In this document: piece by piece, positions 8,554 through 16,564 of the stretch
How the letters are laid out: the number at the start of each line of letters is the position of its first letter
Position numbering within the stretch: the stretch's first letter is position 1
NCBI GenBank assembly: GCA_022592435.1
Contig: JABYQS010000629.1
Span: 1-16,564, forward strand
Direction: 5' to 3'
Source: Cerioporus squamosus
Taxonomy: Eukaryota; Basidiomycota; Agaricomycetes; Polyporales; Polyporaceae
DNA: 16,564 bases
Program-made: the position numbers and the translations under genes
Notes under the pieces: model-generated
What the model was told of the DNA's origin: nothing
The model's database searches: none
The model's input: the letters and a program-made list of their open reading frames with translations, nothing else

Positions 8554-9084
8554 GAAGTGCACAGACGTGTTACTGAGACATAGGTCTATCGTTTCTCTAT
8601 TCAATCTTGTCTTTCTATGTGAGGACTGGGGAGAAATAGACTGCACGTAGTGTCTCCTTACCTACCCAATTTGGACGACATAGGCGCTCTCGAGTCGATG
8701 TTGCACAAGCAATTGACAATTTAAGTTCTGTGGCAGCATAGACATAGAGTACAAGAGATACATCAATGCAGGAAGTAAAAGCGGAGCTAGCAAGGTCATC
8801 TGAACGTCCAAAATCAGGGTCCTCCTCGCCATCTGCATCCATATCCAAAAGATCCCACACTGCCAGCTCCTCCTCCAGGCTCGCCGTGGTCGCAATCAGT
8901 GAATCCTGCGTCCAGAAATCTGACGAGTAGTCAAAGAGCCTACTGAGCGGAATAGCAATCTTGGAAGGGAAGTCTTGAGGTAGGTAACTGTCATCGGAGT
9001 CCCCGCGGTCCAGGTTTCGGAGTGCTGCAGCTAAGTTGCTGCCTTCCTGATTGTCCGCGCGTGTGCGCTGCGTGCTTTGCGGAT

Positions 9085-9135
9085 CTGTCAAGACTTTGTC
9101 AGCTGTGACCATAGTAAGTGCACCATGTTACGTAC
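9085..9135 (-). other. hAT intron 6 (51 nt)
   Basis: Donor GTACGT after ATATEPS (phase 1), branch GCTGAC, acceptor CTTGACAG before DPQSTQRTRAD. The joined frame continues into the C-terminal exon with PLSRLFDYSSDFW and ELAVWDLLDMDADGEED, then stops at TAG 8617-8615. Confidence 0.7.
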
Positions 9136-9454
9136 CAGAGGGTTCCGTTGCTGTGGCTGGGGTCGCATCCTTTGAGCGTTCACCATAGTGATTCTTCAGC
9201 CGTTGTTTGGTTTCCTTGCGAGACCACTTGTCGCGCAGATGCATACGAAGTTCGGCGATATTCAGGAGATTTGGGACTGTGAGACGGGTACGATAGTCGG
9301 ACATGATGAAGCCGAGGATGCTGAACAATCGCTCGCAGTTTGCGGAGTTTGGACAGATCGAGAGGACGTGAATGGCAAGGCGAGCAAGTGGAGGTACAGT
9401 TGTGGGATTCGTCGAGAATGCTCACCAGAAGTCAACTGGATCAACGCGCTCTCC

Positions 9455-9506
9455 CTGGGAATTCAAAGACTGTTAGGACATGCGGACGTGTTCGCTCATC
9501 GCATAC
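9455..9506 (-). other. hAT intron 5 (52 nt)
   Basis: Donor GTATGC after IAAEARSK, branch CCTAAC, acceptor TTCCCAG before GERVDPVDFW. Phase 0. An earlier AG directly after CTAACAG would give 37 nt and is too close to the branch site. Confidence 0.75.
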
Positions 9507-10393
9507 CTTTGAACGTGCTTCCGCGGCGATGGCGTTCATAGTGATCTTCATGTGTGCATATATTCCTTTCTGCTCGAGGTAGTCGCATACCATGCGGAAC
9601 GTTGGCTTCTTGCTGTCGTCTGTGTCGTGTGGAAAGAACCGGTTCCACAGGCGGTCTGCGAGTATGTGAACATGTGCGGGGGCAAGGAGATCGATGAGGT
9701 CGTCGTTGAATGGATCGCGCTGTCTGTAGGGTTGAAGAGGGTCGCAGCGACAAAGACGTCCTGGTCGGCCTTGCTCCAACGCTTCTCGAGACTGCGAAGG
9801 ACGGCGGTACGAGCAGGCGCGTCAACAGGGTCATCCAGCTCGGAGTAGAACTTGTACAGATGTCCAAACGTTAGGAGCACATCATCGAGGCGACATGTAT
9901 CTGCCTGAGTGATGTGAGACGCGATGGCAAGAGGCTCGAGGTGCCTCTTGATCCTATGAACTGTATCAGCGTCGCAAAACCACTCGACGAGTTGACCGAC
10001 AATATACCTTGCCAATCCATGCCAGAAGAGCGCATTGGCCTCTCCACCATGGCCCCGGATGATGTCGACCATCTCCCTCACCTTCTCGTGGCTCTCTTCA
10101 TCTCCGGAGTCGAAGAGACGGGTATCAGACGCGAGTTTCATGAGGGGAACCTGGAGTTCGAGGACGCGGCAATATGCGCCATAGTTTCGTCGTCCAACGA
10201 GTGATTACGCCCTTAATAATCGTCTTGGGTTGTGCCTTAGTCCTGCTAGCTCGACCTCTTGAATGTCGCGCAGCAAGGCGAGGAGATAGGTGCGGCTCCG
10301 AAGCGTCTTGATCACCTTGTCTGCAAGCTTGGCGTAGACGAAGATGTTGGTGGTATTGGCAGCTTTGAAGTAGTCGACGATGACGCGCTGAAT

Positions 10394-10453
10394 CTGCGAT
10401 ATCCCGGTGAGTTAGTTCAAAACTTTTTGCAGCGTTAGTTATGAATCAATCAC
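10394..10453 (-). other. hAT intron 4 (60 nt)
   Basis: Donor GTGATT after CYAHQ and acceptor ATCGCAG before IQRVIVDYF, phase 0. CTAAC occurs twice inside. The exon between introns 3 and 4 is exactly 71 codons. Confidence 0.75.
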
Positions 10454-10666
10454 CTGATGGGCATAGCAGTCTGGCCCGACAAGTTGAGGACGCTCCGCTA
10501 CGATAGCTGAGCGTGCAGCTCGGGACTCCCCACTGCAGTCAGTTGTGACCGCGACAGGGATAACACCCCAGTCATCCTCGATAAACGCGAGTACCTCACG
10601 TATCATCTGAGGAGGTACTCCGTCGTCTTCGCTCTGCAGAGGTGTCAAAGTCTGAACGGTGTAGAC

Positions 10667-10726
10667 CTGAAGGTGATCACAGTGTCAGCATGTAGTCGGC
10701 ACACTGGTGGATGAAACGCGCGGCAC
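10667..10726 (-). other. hAT intron 3 (60 nt)
   Basis: Donor GTGCCG after VSRK and acceptor CCTTCAG before VYTVQT, with a GCTGAC branch-like site between. Phase 0 on both sides, and the joined protein runs MITVSRK-VYTVQTL as expected for hAT. Confidence 0.75.
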
Positions 10727-11463
10727 CTTGCGGCTCACGGTGATCATGAACGAGACCAGGTGGTGCTTGTTCTGAGCGGTGAACCCATCACATTGAACCG
10801 TGGCCGGCTTCCCAGCGCATTCCTTCTTGACCTCGTCCCGGTGTGACTTGACTTCTTGGGGAGGATGCGCGTGGTGAGGACTCGACGCGAGGGATTCTTC
10901 GCCTTCTGATCGACAAACTTCTCGCAGAAGTCAATCCAGACTGGGTTCTCCGTCCAGGACAAGGTCCAGCCTTGTGACGCCGTCAGCCAACCGAGATACG
11001 ACTCGAAGAGTGCTTGACGTCCGGGATCGGAGTCCCAGGTAGGCGGCGGCGGAGGAGCTGCAGCTCCACTGGGTTGGCAGGACAGAGAAGGGCCTGCATG
11101 GCTTCGATACCGGCCGCGCTTCACTGGAGAGCCTGTGAAATCGACCGGACTATCAACGCGCTTTCCCAGAAGGCTGGAAGCACTGGAGTCGGACTTGGAC
11201 TTGCAGCCGGGCTGTTCTGCCATGACTGTGCAAACGCTGCGATCGGAGATGCGGTGTGGATACAGGTGTACTAGCAGGACCGCTCGCGTATCCGGACGGT
11301 CCCGCAAGGTTAGGGATGTCAAGCGGGACAGTGTAGAGCCGGGTGACCCAGAGAACTGGAATGGGAACAGGACCGGCGTACCAGCCATGGTCTGCAGCTG
11401 TACAGCAGATGGAAAGGGAACTAGAGGTGTCTGCGGGGGCAGCATGGATGCAGCGTGCGTTCC

Positions 11464-11516
11464 CTGAGCGCGTGCGGTCGTGCGATCACGCCGTCGGGGG
11501 GAGAGATGCTTCTCAC
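11464..11516 (-). other. hAT intron 2 (53 nt), tentative
   Basis: Donor GTGAGAAG at 11516 and possible acceptor GCTCAG at 11464. A later acceptor, CCCGCAG at 11431, is equally possible. No clear branch site is seen, and the frame of the preceding exon is unresolved. Confidence 0.35.
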
Positions 11517-11651
11517 CTGTCGTGCGCTGCTTGACGGCGGAGCTCCGGCTCAATAATCATGAGGTCGCAATCCGGATGTGTACGAGCAGCTCAGGAGCAG
11601 ACCCGGCTATCCAGTGAAGCGAACGCGGTGTGTCCTTGGGCAAGTTCCATA

Positions 11652-11706
11652 CTAGCATCAAGAAGTCAGTGAAGCAAACCTTGCGAAGCATCTAATAACC
11701 ACTCAC
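11652..11706 (-). other. hAT intron 1 (55 nt)
   Basis: Donor GTGAGT at 11706 and acceptor GCTAG at 11652, with a CACTGAC branch-like site near the 3' end. The exon 2 frame that looks coding (NLPKDTPRSLHWIAGS) is not the one given by this junction, so either the junction is different or an indel has occurred. Confidence 0.55.
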
Positions 11707-11946
11707 AGGCCATCTCGACCTCCCTGCTCTCACGGACTGCCTCTCCCTCTGCATATCCAACAGCAGCTCATCTGCCACCCGCTTCTCAAAGCACTTCTTA
11801 CACCAAACCTTCACCTTGTCCTTGTTTGCCATCGAGGACGGGTCCTTGCCGCCAAGATAGAGAGGATGATCGTAGAAGAGCTTCCTGTACCATGATCGAC
11901 CTTCTGAAGTCTCAGGAGGCTGCTTAGACTGAGTGTATGCGGCCAT
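11707..11946 (-). other. hAT exon 1, BED-type zinc-finger region
   Basis: Eighty codons from ATG 11946 to the donor GTGAGT. The protein contains RSWYRKLFYDHPLYL and KVKVWCKKCFEKRV. The CX2C pair is the first half of a BED finger, the DNA-binding domain common at the N terminus of hAT transposases. The start has an A/G-rich open frame upstream but also good context (GCCATGG). The second metal-binding half is expected in the next exon. Confidence 0.65.
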
Positions 11947-12239
11947 GGCGAGGTGAGAGGAGAGAGAATAGTCTACATTGCTGATAGTGCTAAATACATG
12001 AGAGTGCGGCATCGATGAAGAGAGGGAGGCAAAGTCGGCCTAGTCGCGCACGGCGCAGACGCGAGGCGCGACACGATCGCGATATGATTGAACGCGTTCG
12101 CGGCAGCCAATCGGAGGACATGCCGAGGTGCCTGCGAAAGTAGGCCAGGCGTGAGATAGTTGCGGTTGACCGAGCGTCATCTAGTTGACGGTCGACAAGT
12201 TGACAAGTTGACTGCAAGTTGACCGCGACCCCAGGTCAT
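11947..12239 (-). other. hAT 5' region upstream of the transposase start
   Basis: About 290 bases lie between the terminus and the transposase ATG, so the promoter and 5' UTR of the transposase should be here. Apart from the GTTGAC repeats I see no TATA-like box or coding sequence that I can support. Confidence 0.45.
12165..12223 (+). repeat. Subterminal GTTGAC repeats of the hAT element
   Basis: GTTGAC occurs at 12165, 12184, 12199, 12207 and 12218, with a near match GTCGAC at 12191, all within 59 bases and about 30 bases inside the proposed terminus. hAT transposases are known to bind short subterminal repeats, so these may be transposase binding sites. That role is inferred. Confidence 0.55.
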
Positions 12240-12253
12240 CCGGTACAACACTG
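12240..12253 (-). repeat. Proposed hAT terminal inverted repeat (right end)
   Basis: On the - strand the sequence is CAGTGTTGTACCGG, beginning with the hAT-type CAGTG. The eight bases outside it on the + strand (12254-12261, GAGCTAGT) would be the target-site duplication. The partner end is not in view, so the boundary rests on motif and position only. Confidence 0.5.
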
Positions 12254-12463
12254 GAGCTAGTACATATACAAGTAGACTATAATGGAGAAGTAAGTAAATG
12301 ATAAGTCCGTTTGTATGCGAGTAACAAACTAGTCAATGAACTATTGCAATCATGAGTAAACATTGTAAGTACGACAATCATAACAAAGGTAAGTAAAAGG
12401 GATCAATCGATAACTAAGATAGTCCGTCACTGGGAAAAGGTCCTGTCTTCACATACCACAACA
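12254..12463 (-). repeat. Partial 3' LTR of the copia element
   Basis: The LTR begins on the - strand at 12463 with TGTTGTGGTATG, right after the polypurine tract. A TATA-like TGTATATGTA lies at 12270-12261. No ...CA terminus resembling the inverse of TGTTG is found before the hAT-like end at 12253. The visible 210 bases are therefore probably the U3 part, with the rest displaced by the hAT insertion. Confidence 0.65.
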
Positions 12464-12472
12464 CTCCCCCTC
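12464..12472 (-). other. Polypurine tract of the copia element
   Basis: GAGGGGGAG on the - strand overlaps the pol stop codon (TGA 12473-12471) and directly abuts the LTR TGTTG. This is the primer site for plus-strand synthesis and a typical arrangement in fungal copia elements. Confidence 0.85.
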
Positions 12473-14220
12473 AACTCTGCGTCGGTAAGATGCCGAGTTG
12501 CGTCCTGAGAGCCTGGAACGGTCGCGCGGGAGGGCCTGTGGTGAAGATGTCGGCGGAGTTGATGTAGGACAGTACGCGAGAGCGATGGTGTCGGACGCAA
12601 TGCATTCACGTATGAAATGATGCCGAATGTCGATGTGCTTCGACCGAGCGTGATGCACGTTGTCCTTCGGAGCGCGATAGCCGACTGGTTGTCCGCGTTG
12701 ATCTTCGACGCTTCCTCCTGCTTGAATGTGAGCTCAGCGAGCATGCCACGCATCCAGATCGCATGTCGGGCTGCATAGCTGATCGCCATGTATTCTGCCT
12801 CCATCGAGGATAGCGCGACCGTCGACTGCTTCTTCGAGCTCCAAGCGACAACTCCGTTTCCAACCAGAAACGCGTACCCAGAGATGGATCGCCTATCGTC
12901 CGGGTTTGATCCCCAGTCCGCGTCGGAGTATCCTTCAAGACGGAAATTCCGGTAGAACGCACGCATGTGCGTCTCCCCTGACCGGAGTAAGTGATGCCGT
13001 AGTCGAGTGTGCCCTTGAGATAGCGGAGTACACGCTTCGCGGCGGTCCAGTGTTCGGTCCAGGGCGGGAGCAGAACTGGGAGAGTGCCTGTACGGCGTAG
13101 CTGATGTCCGGGCGCGTTCCGAGTGCCGCGTACATCAGGCTTCCGATGAGGGCCTGGTAAGGTACGCTCTTCATATCCGAGAGATCCGCGTCCTTCGGCT
13201 CGGCAACAAGCTTGACGTTGGGTCGAGCGGGGTGCTAACTGTGCTGCAATCAGTCATTCCGAAACGGTCTAGCACAGTCAGAAGGTACTGCTTCTGACTG
13301 AGCGTGAGGGCGCGTGTAGAGCGGTTGCGATTGATCTCGAGTCCCAGCAGAAGACGAGGAGAGCCGAGGTCGGTAAGCTTGAAGTTCGCGTGCAAGCCGC
13401 TCTCGATTTCGGACATGTGGCCACGATCGACAGCCGCAAGCATGTCGTCCACATGGACGGCAACGATCGCGAGCTTGTTGCCATGGAGTTGCTTGACGTA
13501 AACGCAAGCATCCATGTTGAGGCGGCGGAACTTGAGCACATTGACCATGGTGTCGTTGTACTTCGCGTTCCACTGACGTCCGGCTTGTTTGAGACCGTAG
13601 AGTGCCTTGTGCAGCCGGGCGACGGAAGCGTACCGTCCTCATAGCCGGGGGTTGTCGCATGAAGATCTCCTCGTTGAGATCTGCGTTCAGGTAAGCTCCG
13701 ACGACGTCGAACTGCTTGAGGTCCATATCGCGACCGGCTGCGATCGCGAGTACAAGGCGAAGCGAGTCCATCCTGACAACTGGCGCGTACGTCTCGAAAT
13801 AGTCGAGACCAGGGACCTGTGAGAAGCCTTGTGCCACAGTCGTGCCTTGTACCTCGTGATGCGCCCCTCTGAGTCGCGCTTCAGTCGATAGACCCACCGG
13901 CATCCGATAGGCTTGCGGCCTGATGGGAGCGCCGTCAGCTTGTACGTTCCGAGTTGTTGGAGCTGAGCGATCTCCTCGTCCATCGCGCGCTTCCACTCGG
14001 GCCATTCAGGCTGTGCCTGTGCTTCCTTGAGGTTGCGCGGCTCGTGCACGGTCTCCGTACCATGTAGCGTGAGCAAGCACAAGGCGTCCGCTTCATCGAG
14101 CGGGTCCTCACCATCATCGTAAGCGATGTGCGCCTTCGGGACAATGCCATGTCCCTCATTGAGCGCTTTGTAGTCGATGCGTGGGACTTGCCTGCGCGGT
14201 CGTTGCGTCATCCTTCGGAG
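12471..14220 (-). pseudogene. copia pol, reverse transcriptase and RNase H part
   Basis: The RT block starts with WKRAMDEEIAQLQQLGTYKL and PIGCRWVYRLKRDSEGRI, continues in a second frame (VAQGFSQVPGLDYFETYAP, QFDVVGAYLNADL with motif A Asp) and returns in another (KALYGLKQAGRQWN, then HVDDML with the catalytic DD at 13449-13444). RNase H pieces are YSDADWGSNPDDRRSISGYA, STVALSSMEAEYMA, DNQSAIAL and HARSKHIDIRHHFIRE. Frame changes lie near 14200, 13840, 13645, 13200, 13050, 12950 and 12660. The end is TGA 12473-12471. The motifs are well preserved but no continuous protein is possible. Confidence 0.88.
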
Positions 14221-15720
14221 CGCCTGCGGTCCCGGAATTGTCGTCTCCAGACTTCTCTGGTGGCTGTGTGGGTGCCTGGGCCTGATCTCCGAGATCTCCC
14301 CCTGAAGTCTGCTCGCTGCTGTTCCCCGTCTCCCCCTCGAGCGACGGAGGGGTGAATGCCATGTACTCAACGTCGTCGTCCGAGTCGGTCTGAATGCTCC
14401 GCTTGGGGACAGCAAACACGAGGTTGCGGGTCTTGCCAATCCTGCGCGACCGTGGGTCGTAGAAGCGCCAGCCCTTGGTGCCTTCAGCGATTCCCATGAA
14501 GCGCATCGGTTGCGACTTCGGATCGAGCTTGGTCCGCTTCTTGCGATCGGTGAGCACCCAGCACTTGATGCCCCACTCCTGCAAGTCCGAGACGTCCGGC
14601 TTCTGGCCTGTCCAGACTTCATGCGGCGTCTTGTCCTTGAGGGCGCGCGTCGGGGAGCGGTTCTTGACATATGTGACGTATGCGACCGCTTCAGGCCACA
14701 GGAACTTCGGGAGACCGGGGCGATGAGCAGCGTCATGGCGCGATCCATGATCGTCCGATTGACGCGTTCGGCAATACCATTCTGGGCGGACGAGTTCGGT
14801 GTGGTGGTCTCGAGCGTGATGCCTTCGGCGCGAAGGTAGTCTTTGAATTCTTTGCTAAGATATTCGCCGCCGTTGTCGCATCGCACCCGCTTGAGGTTCT
14901 TGCCATGGACGTTTTTTACGTGCGCTGTAAGCCTTGAATGCTCCAACTCGAGGTCGCTCGTCTTGTCCTTGGCGAACTCCGTCACGGTGCGGCGGCCGTG
15001 CGCGTCGGTAAACGTCGAGAAATACTTCTCGCCGTTGATCCCGGTTACCGGTGCCTTTCCCCACAGATCCATCACCGAGGTCCCGACTCCTTGACCTCCG
15101 TCTCCGAGAGCTTCGGGTAGGGGCGACCGTCTGCTTGCCTTGGACGCAGTGCTCGCACTGATCCGAGGGCGGGACCGACTCGTCAACCTCCATGCCGGTG
15201 ACGAGCCCTTCTTCTTCATCGCGATGATGGCCTTCATGCCCATGTGCGTGAGGATGCGGTGCCATTCGTCGTACGTCGGCTTGCGGCGCGGTCGAGCCAA
15301 GGCGGCGGCACATGCGATTTCCGCGAACTTCCTGTTGACGACGCTCGCGCGCATCTGGTAGAGGTTGCCGGCGCGTTTTCCGATCGCGTATGCGCGCCCC
15401 TTCGGGTTGATGAATCGCATCGCGCCCGATGCCATCTCGACCTTGTGTCCGCCGGTCTCGACGCGACCGACGGAGATGAGGTTGTGGGGGCATCCCGGCG
15501 CGTGTACCACATCGCGCAGTTCGACGACCGTCTTGCGCCCATCGCAGTCGAACGAGGAAGATTGTGCCGCGCCCGAGGATCTCGGTCGACCCGGCGCCCT
15601 TCAAGGTCCTGCCAGGGGTCGCGGTGTAGTCGGAGAAGTCAGCGCGGCGACGCGCGACATGCACCGTTGTGCCCGTGTCGCGATCCACGCGTCTGCCTCC
15701 AGCATCGCGAGCGCGACGTC
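14156..15720 (-). pseudogene. copia pol, protease and integrase part
   Basis: The aspartic protease shows DTGTTVHVARRRADFSDYT, with GAC-ACG-GGC at 15679-15671. The next block has VHAPGCPHNLISVGR, then a GAG-pre-integrase HHCC finger (WHRILTHMG ... CEHC). The integrase core has VMDLWG (D at about 15069), CDNGGEY (D at 14877-14875) and NGIAERVNR (E at 14769-14767). Exactly 35 residues separate the last two acidic residues, the DX35E signature. The C-terminal part includes WGIKCWVLTDRKKRTKLDP and GWRFYDPRSRRI. Frame changes occur near 15683, 15555, 15206, about 15110 (probably two) and 14715, mostly at short homopolymers. Confidence 0.87.
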
Positions 15721-16564
15721 GGGCTCGTCCGTCGCGGTCCACGCGTAGTTGACCCCGTATCGGAGTCGTCCGCGCGCGCGTTCGCGACCATCGCCTTGTC
15801 CGCATCCCTTTCCCTTCCTTCTTGTCCCATCCTTCCCACCACCTTTTCCACCCTTGCCCTTCCCTTTCTTCCGTTCCGGGCAGTCGCGCTTGATGTGGCC
15901 GTGCTTGCCGCACTTGAAGCAGCCTTCGTTCTGCTTCGAGCGCGCGAGCAGCGACGTTTCCGGGTCGTTGATCCTGCTCGCATGTTGCCTGATGCGCGAC
16001 ATGATCTCACCGCGTCCGCGAGATCGTTCTGGTGGTTGATGGAGCTAACGAACGCGTCCCAGACTCGGGTAACGCGGTTAGCAATGTAATGGAGAATTCC
16101 GCCTCAGTCAGGGGCTGGTCCAGGCAGGCTAGAGTCTCGCGCAGATTCACCATCGTGCGCAAGAACTCCTCCATGTCATCCGACTCGCCGTAGCGTGCCT
16201 GCAACAGCTTCCGCCGGACCTGAACCACCCAGTATTCCCTTCGGCTCGAAGTTCTTCTCGAGCCGTTTCCACGCCTCCGCGCTCGTCGTGCACCTCATGA
16301 TAGAGCTGATGAGTGCTTTACTTACGCGCATGCGTATCGCGATCAACGCGTTCCGATCCCTTTTCTCCCACTCCATCCTCAGCTTCCTCTCCTCCTCCGT
16401 CTCCTTCGACGCGTCCTTCGGCACCGGTTTCTTCATCGTCCCATCCACATAGCCCCATAGGTCCACCCCGAAGAGGAAGTCCTCCATCTGGACCCTCCAG
16501 GACGTCCAGTCGTCCACTCCGGTGAGTGGCTCGATCCGTACGCGGCCGATGATGTCACTTGCCG
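15721..16564 (-). pseudogene. copia gag with CCHC zinc knuckle, 5' truncated by the window
   Basis: The frame is open at the window end and reads IEPLTGVDDWTSWRVQMEDF, a typical copia Gag N-terminal region (UBN2-like). It continues with DLWGYVDGT and AWKRLEKNFEPKG. A frame change at about 16228 leads to VRRKLLQARYGESDDMEEFL, another at about 16060 to SSINHQNDLADA, and a third at about 16008 to MSRIRQHASRINDPE. The nucleocapsid knuckle CFKCGKHGHIKRDC (CX2CX4HX4C) lies at 15921-15880 and is followed by a Lys/Gly-rich stretch. The gag start codon lies beyond 16564. Confidence 0.85.

Larger units (their letters stand above)
8615..11946 (-). pseudogene. hAT transposase with BED zinc finger, multi-exon, broken by indels and a stop
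   Basis: The proposed start is ATG 11946-11944 (MAAYTQSK). Exons on the - strand are approximately 11946-11707, 11651-11517 (frame unclear), 11463-10727, 10666-10454, 10393-9507, 9454-9136 and 9084-8615. Features in order: a BED-like finger (WCKKC, perhaps completed by LLVHIR in exon 2), a basic stretch, the conserved FCEKF...SRRVLTTRILP block, CDGFTAQNKHH (first Asp), VTTDCSGES (second Asp), CYAHQ, VITRWTT, HLEPLAIASHITQ, KRWSKADQDVF, then the hAT C-terminal dimerisation block NPTTVPPLARLAIHVLSICP with SANCERLFS (probable catalytic Glu). Conserved blocks change frame at about 10858-10861, 10235, 10185-10187 and 9729-9731, each next to a short homopolymer. TGA at 9424-9422 interrupts DFW/AFSTNPTT. 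A further break is likely near 11577. It is probably not functional. Confidence 0.85.
8554..12253 (-). mobile_element. hAT-superfamily DNA transposon, decayed, one terminus visible
   Basis: A - strand BED-finger/hAT transposase gene (8615-11946) occupies this block. The right boundary is placed at 12253, where the - strand reads CAGTGTTGTACCGG. CAGTG fits the hAT terminal consensus (C/T)A(A/G)NG, and subterminal GTTGAC repeats lie just inside. No matching CAGTG end is visible between the LINE tail (8553) and the gene's 3' end, so the left terminus is either lost or separated by the LINE insertion. The left limit given here is only the edge of the LINE. Confidence 0.7.
12254..16564 (-). mobile_element. 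Ty1/copia LTR retrotransposon, decayed, 5' part beyond the window
   Basis: The - strand carries, from 16564 downward, gag, CCHC knuckle, protease, integrase, RT and RNase H, a polypurine tract and the start of the 3' LTR. The integrase-before-RT order is diagnostic of Ty1/copia. The frame changes about a dozen times, so the copy is dead by sequence. The 5' LTR, primer-binding site and gag start are not included. The 3' LTR appears cut at 12253/12254 by the hAT element. Confidence 0.92.

Noticed and set aside
9188..10204. Several + strand frames of 80-117 codons across the hAT region
   Set aside because: They are antisense to conserved hAT blocks on the - strand and show no own motif.
12240..12252. 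Second LTR start (TGTTGTACC on the - strand)
   Set aside because: It resembles the TGTTGTGG start of the copia LTR only over six bases. It lacks a polypurine tract before it and is better explained as the hAT terminus CAGTGTTG.
15244..16089. Long open frame on the + strand (281 codons) opposite the copia gag/protease region
   Set aside because: It lies antisense to recognisable Gag, zinc knuckle and protease sequence, its composition is Arg/Ser/Pro-rich as expected from GC-rich antisense, and it shows no domain.
1..16564. Host protein-coding genes, tRNA or rRNA genes
   Set aside because: All coding similarity that I can recognise belongs to the three transposons, and no tRNA-like or rRNA-like sequence was seen by eye. 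A tRNA scan was not possible.

Overview
The window consists entirely of transposable elements. I see no host gene and no structural RNA gene. The style points to a filamentous fungus, most likely a basidiomycete (Agaricomycetes). The evidence is a gene with introns of about 50-60 bases that carry CTAAC/CTGAC branch sites, a BED/hAT transposase of a type common in mushroom-forming fungi, a Ty1/copia element with a GAGGGGGAG tract before a TGTTG terminus, and a GC-rich sequence. The organism is inferred from this style, not from a marker gene.

Positions 1-8553 (+ strand) hold a non-LTR retrotransposon (LINE). ORF1 (89-2656, possibly starting before the window) is a large gag-like protein with a CCHC knuckle. 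A 474-base spacer with several potential hairpins follows. ORF2 (3131-8299) is one uninterrupted 1722-residue polyprotein: APE-type endonuclease, reverse transcriptase, a Cys-rich linker, RNase H and a C-terminal Cys/His motif. A 3' UTR and a pure A20 tail close the element. Every catalytic residue I looked for is present and both frames are intact, so this is the youngest element here.

Positions 8554-12253 (- strand) hold a decayed hAT DNA transposon. Its BED-finger/hAT transposase can be followed through about seven exons. The frame is broken by at least four single-base indels in short homopolymers and by one TGA. The right end at 12253 looks like a hAT terminus (CAGTG on the - strand) backed by five GTTGAC motifs. 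The other terminus is not visible and may lie beyond the LINE.

Positions 12254-16564 (- strand) hold a Ty1/copia LTR retrotransposon: gag, knuckle, protease, GAG-pre-integrase, DDE integrase, RT, RNase H, polypurine tract and the start of the 3' LTR. It is broken by about a dozen frameshifts and its 5' end lies beyond the window.

The layout suggests nested insertion: copia first, then hAT into the copia LTR, then the LINE into or beside the hAT 3' end. The contrast in decay (none in the LINE, heavy in the other two) fits that order. I found no clearly new biological system. The most interesting unexplained structure is the hairpin-rich spacer before LINE ORF2.
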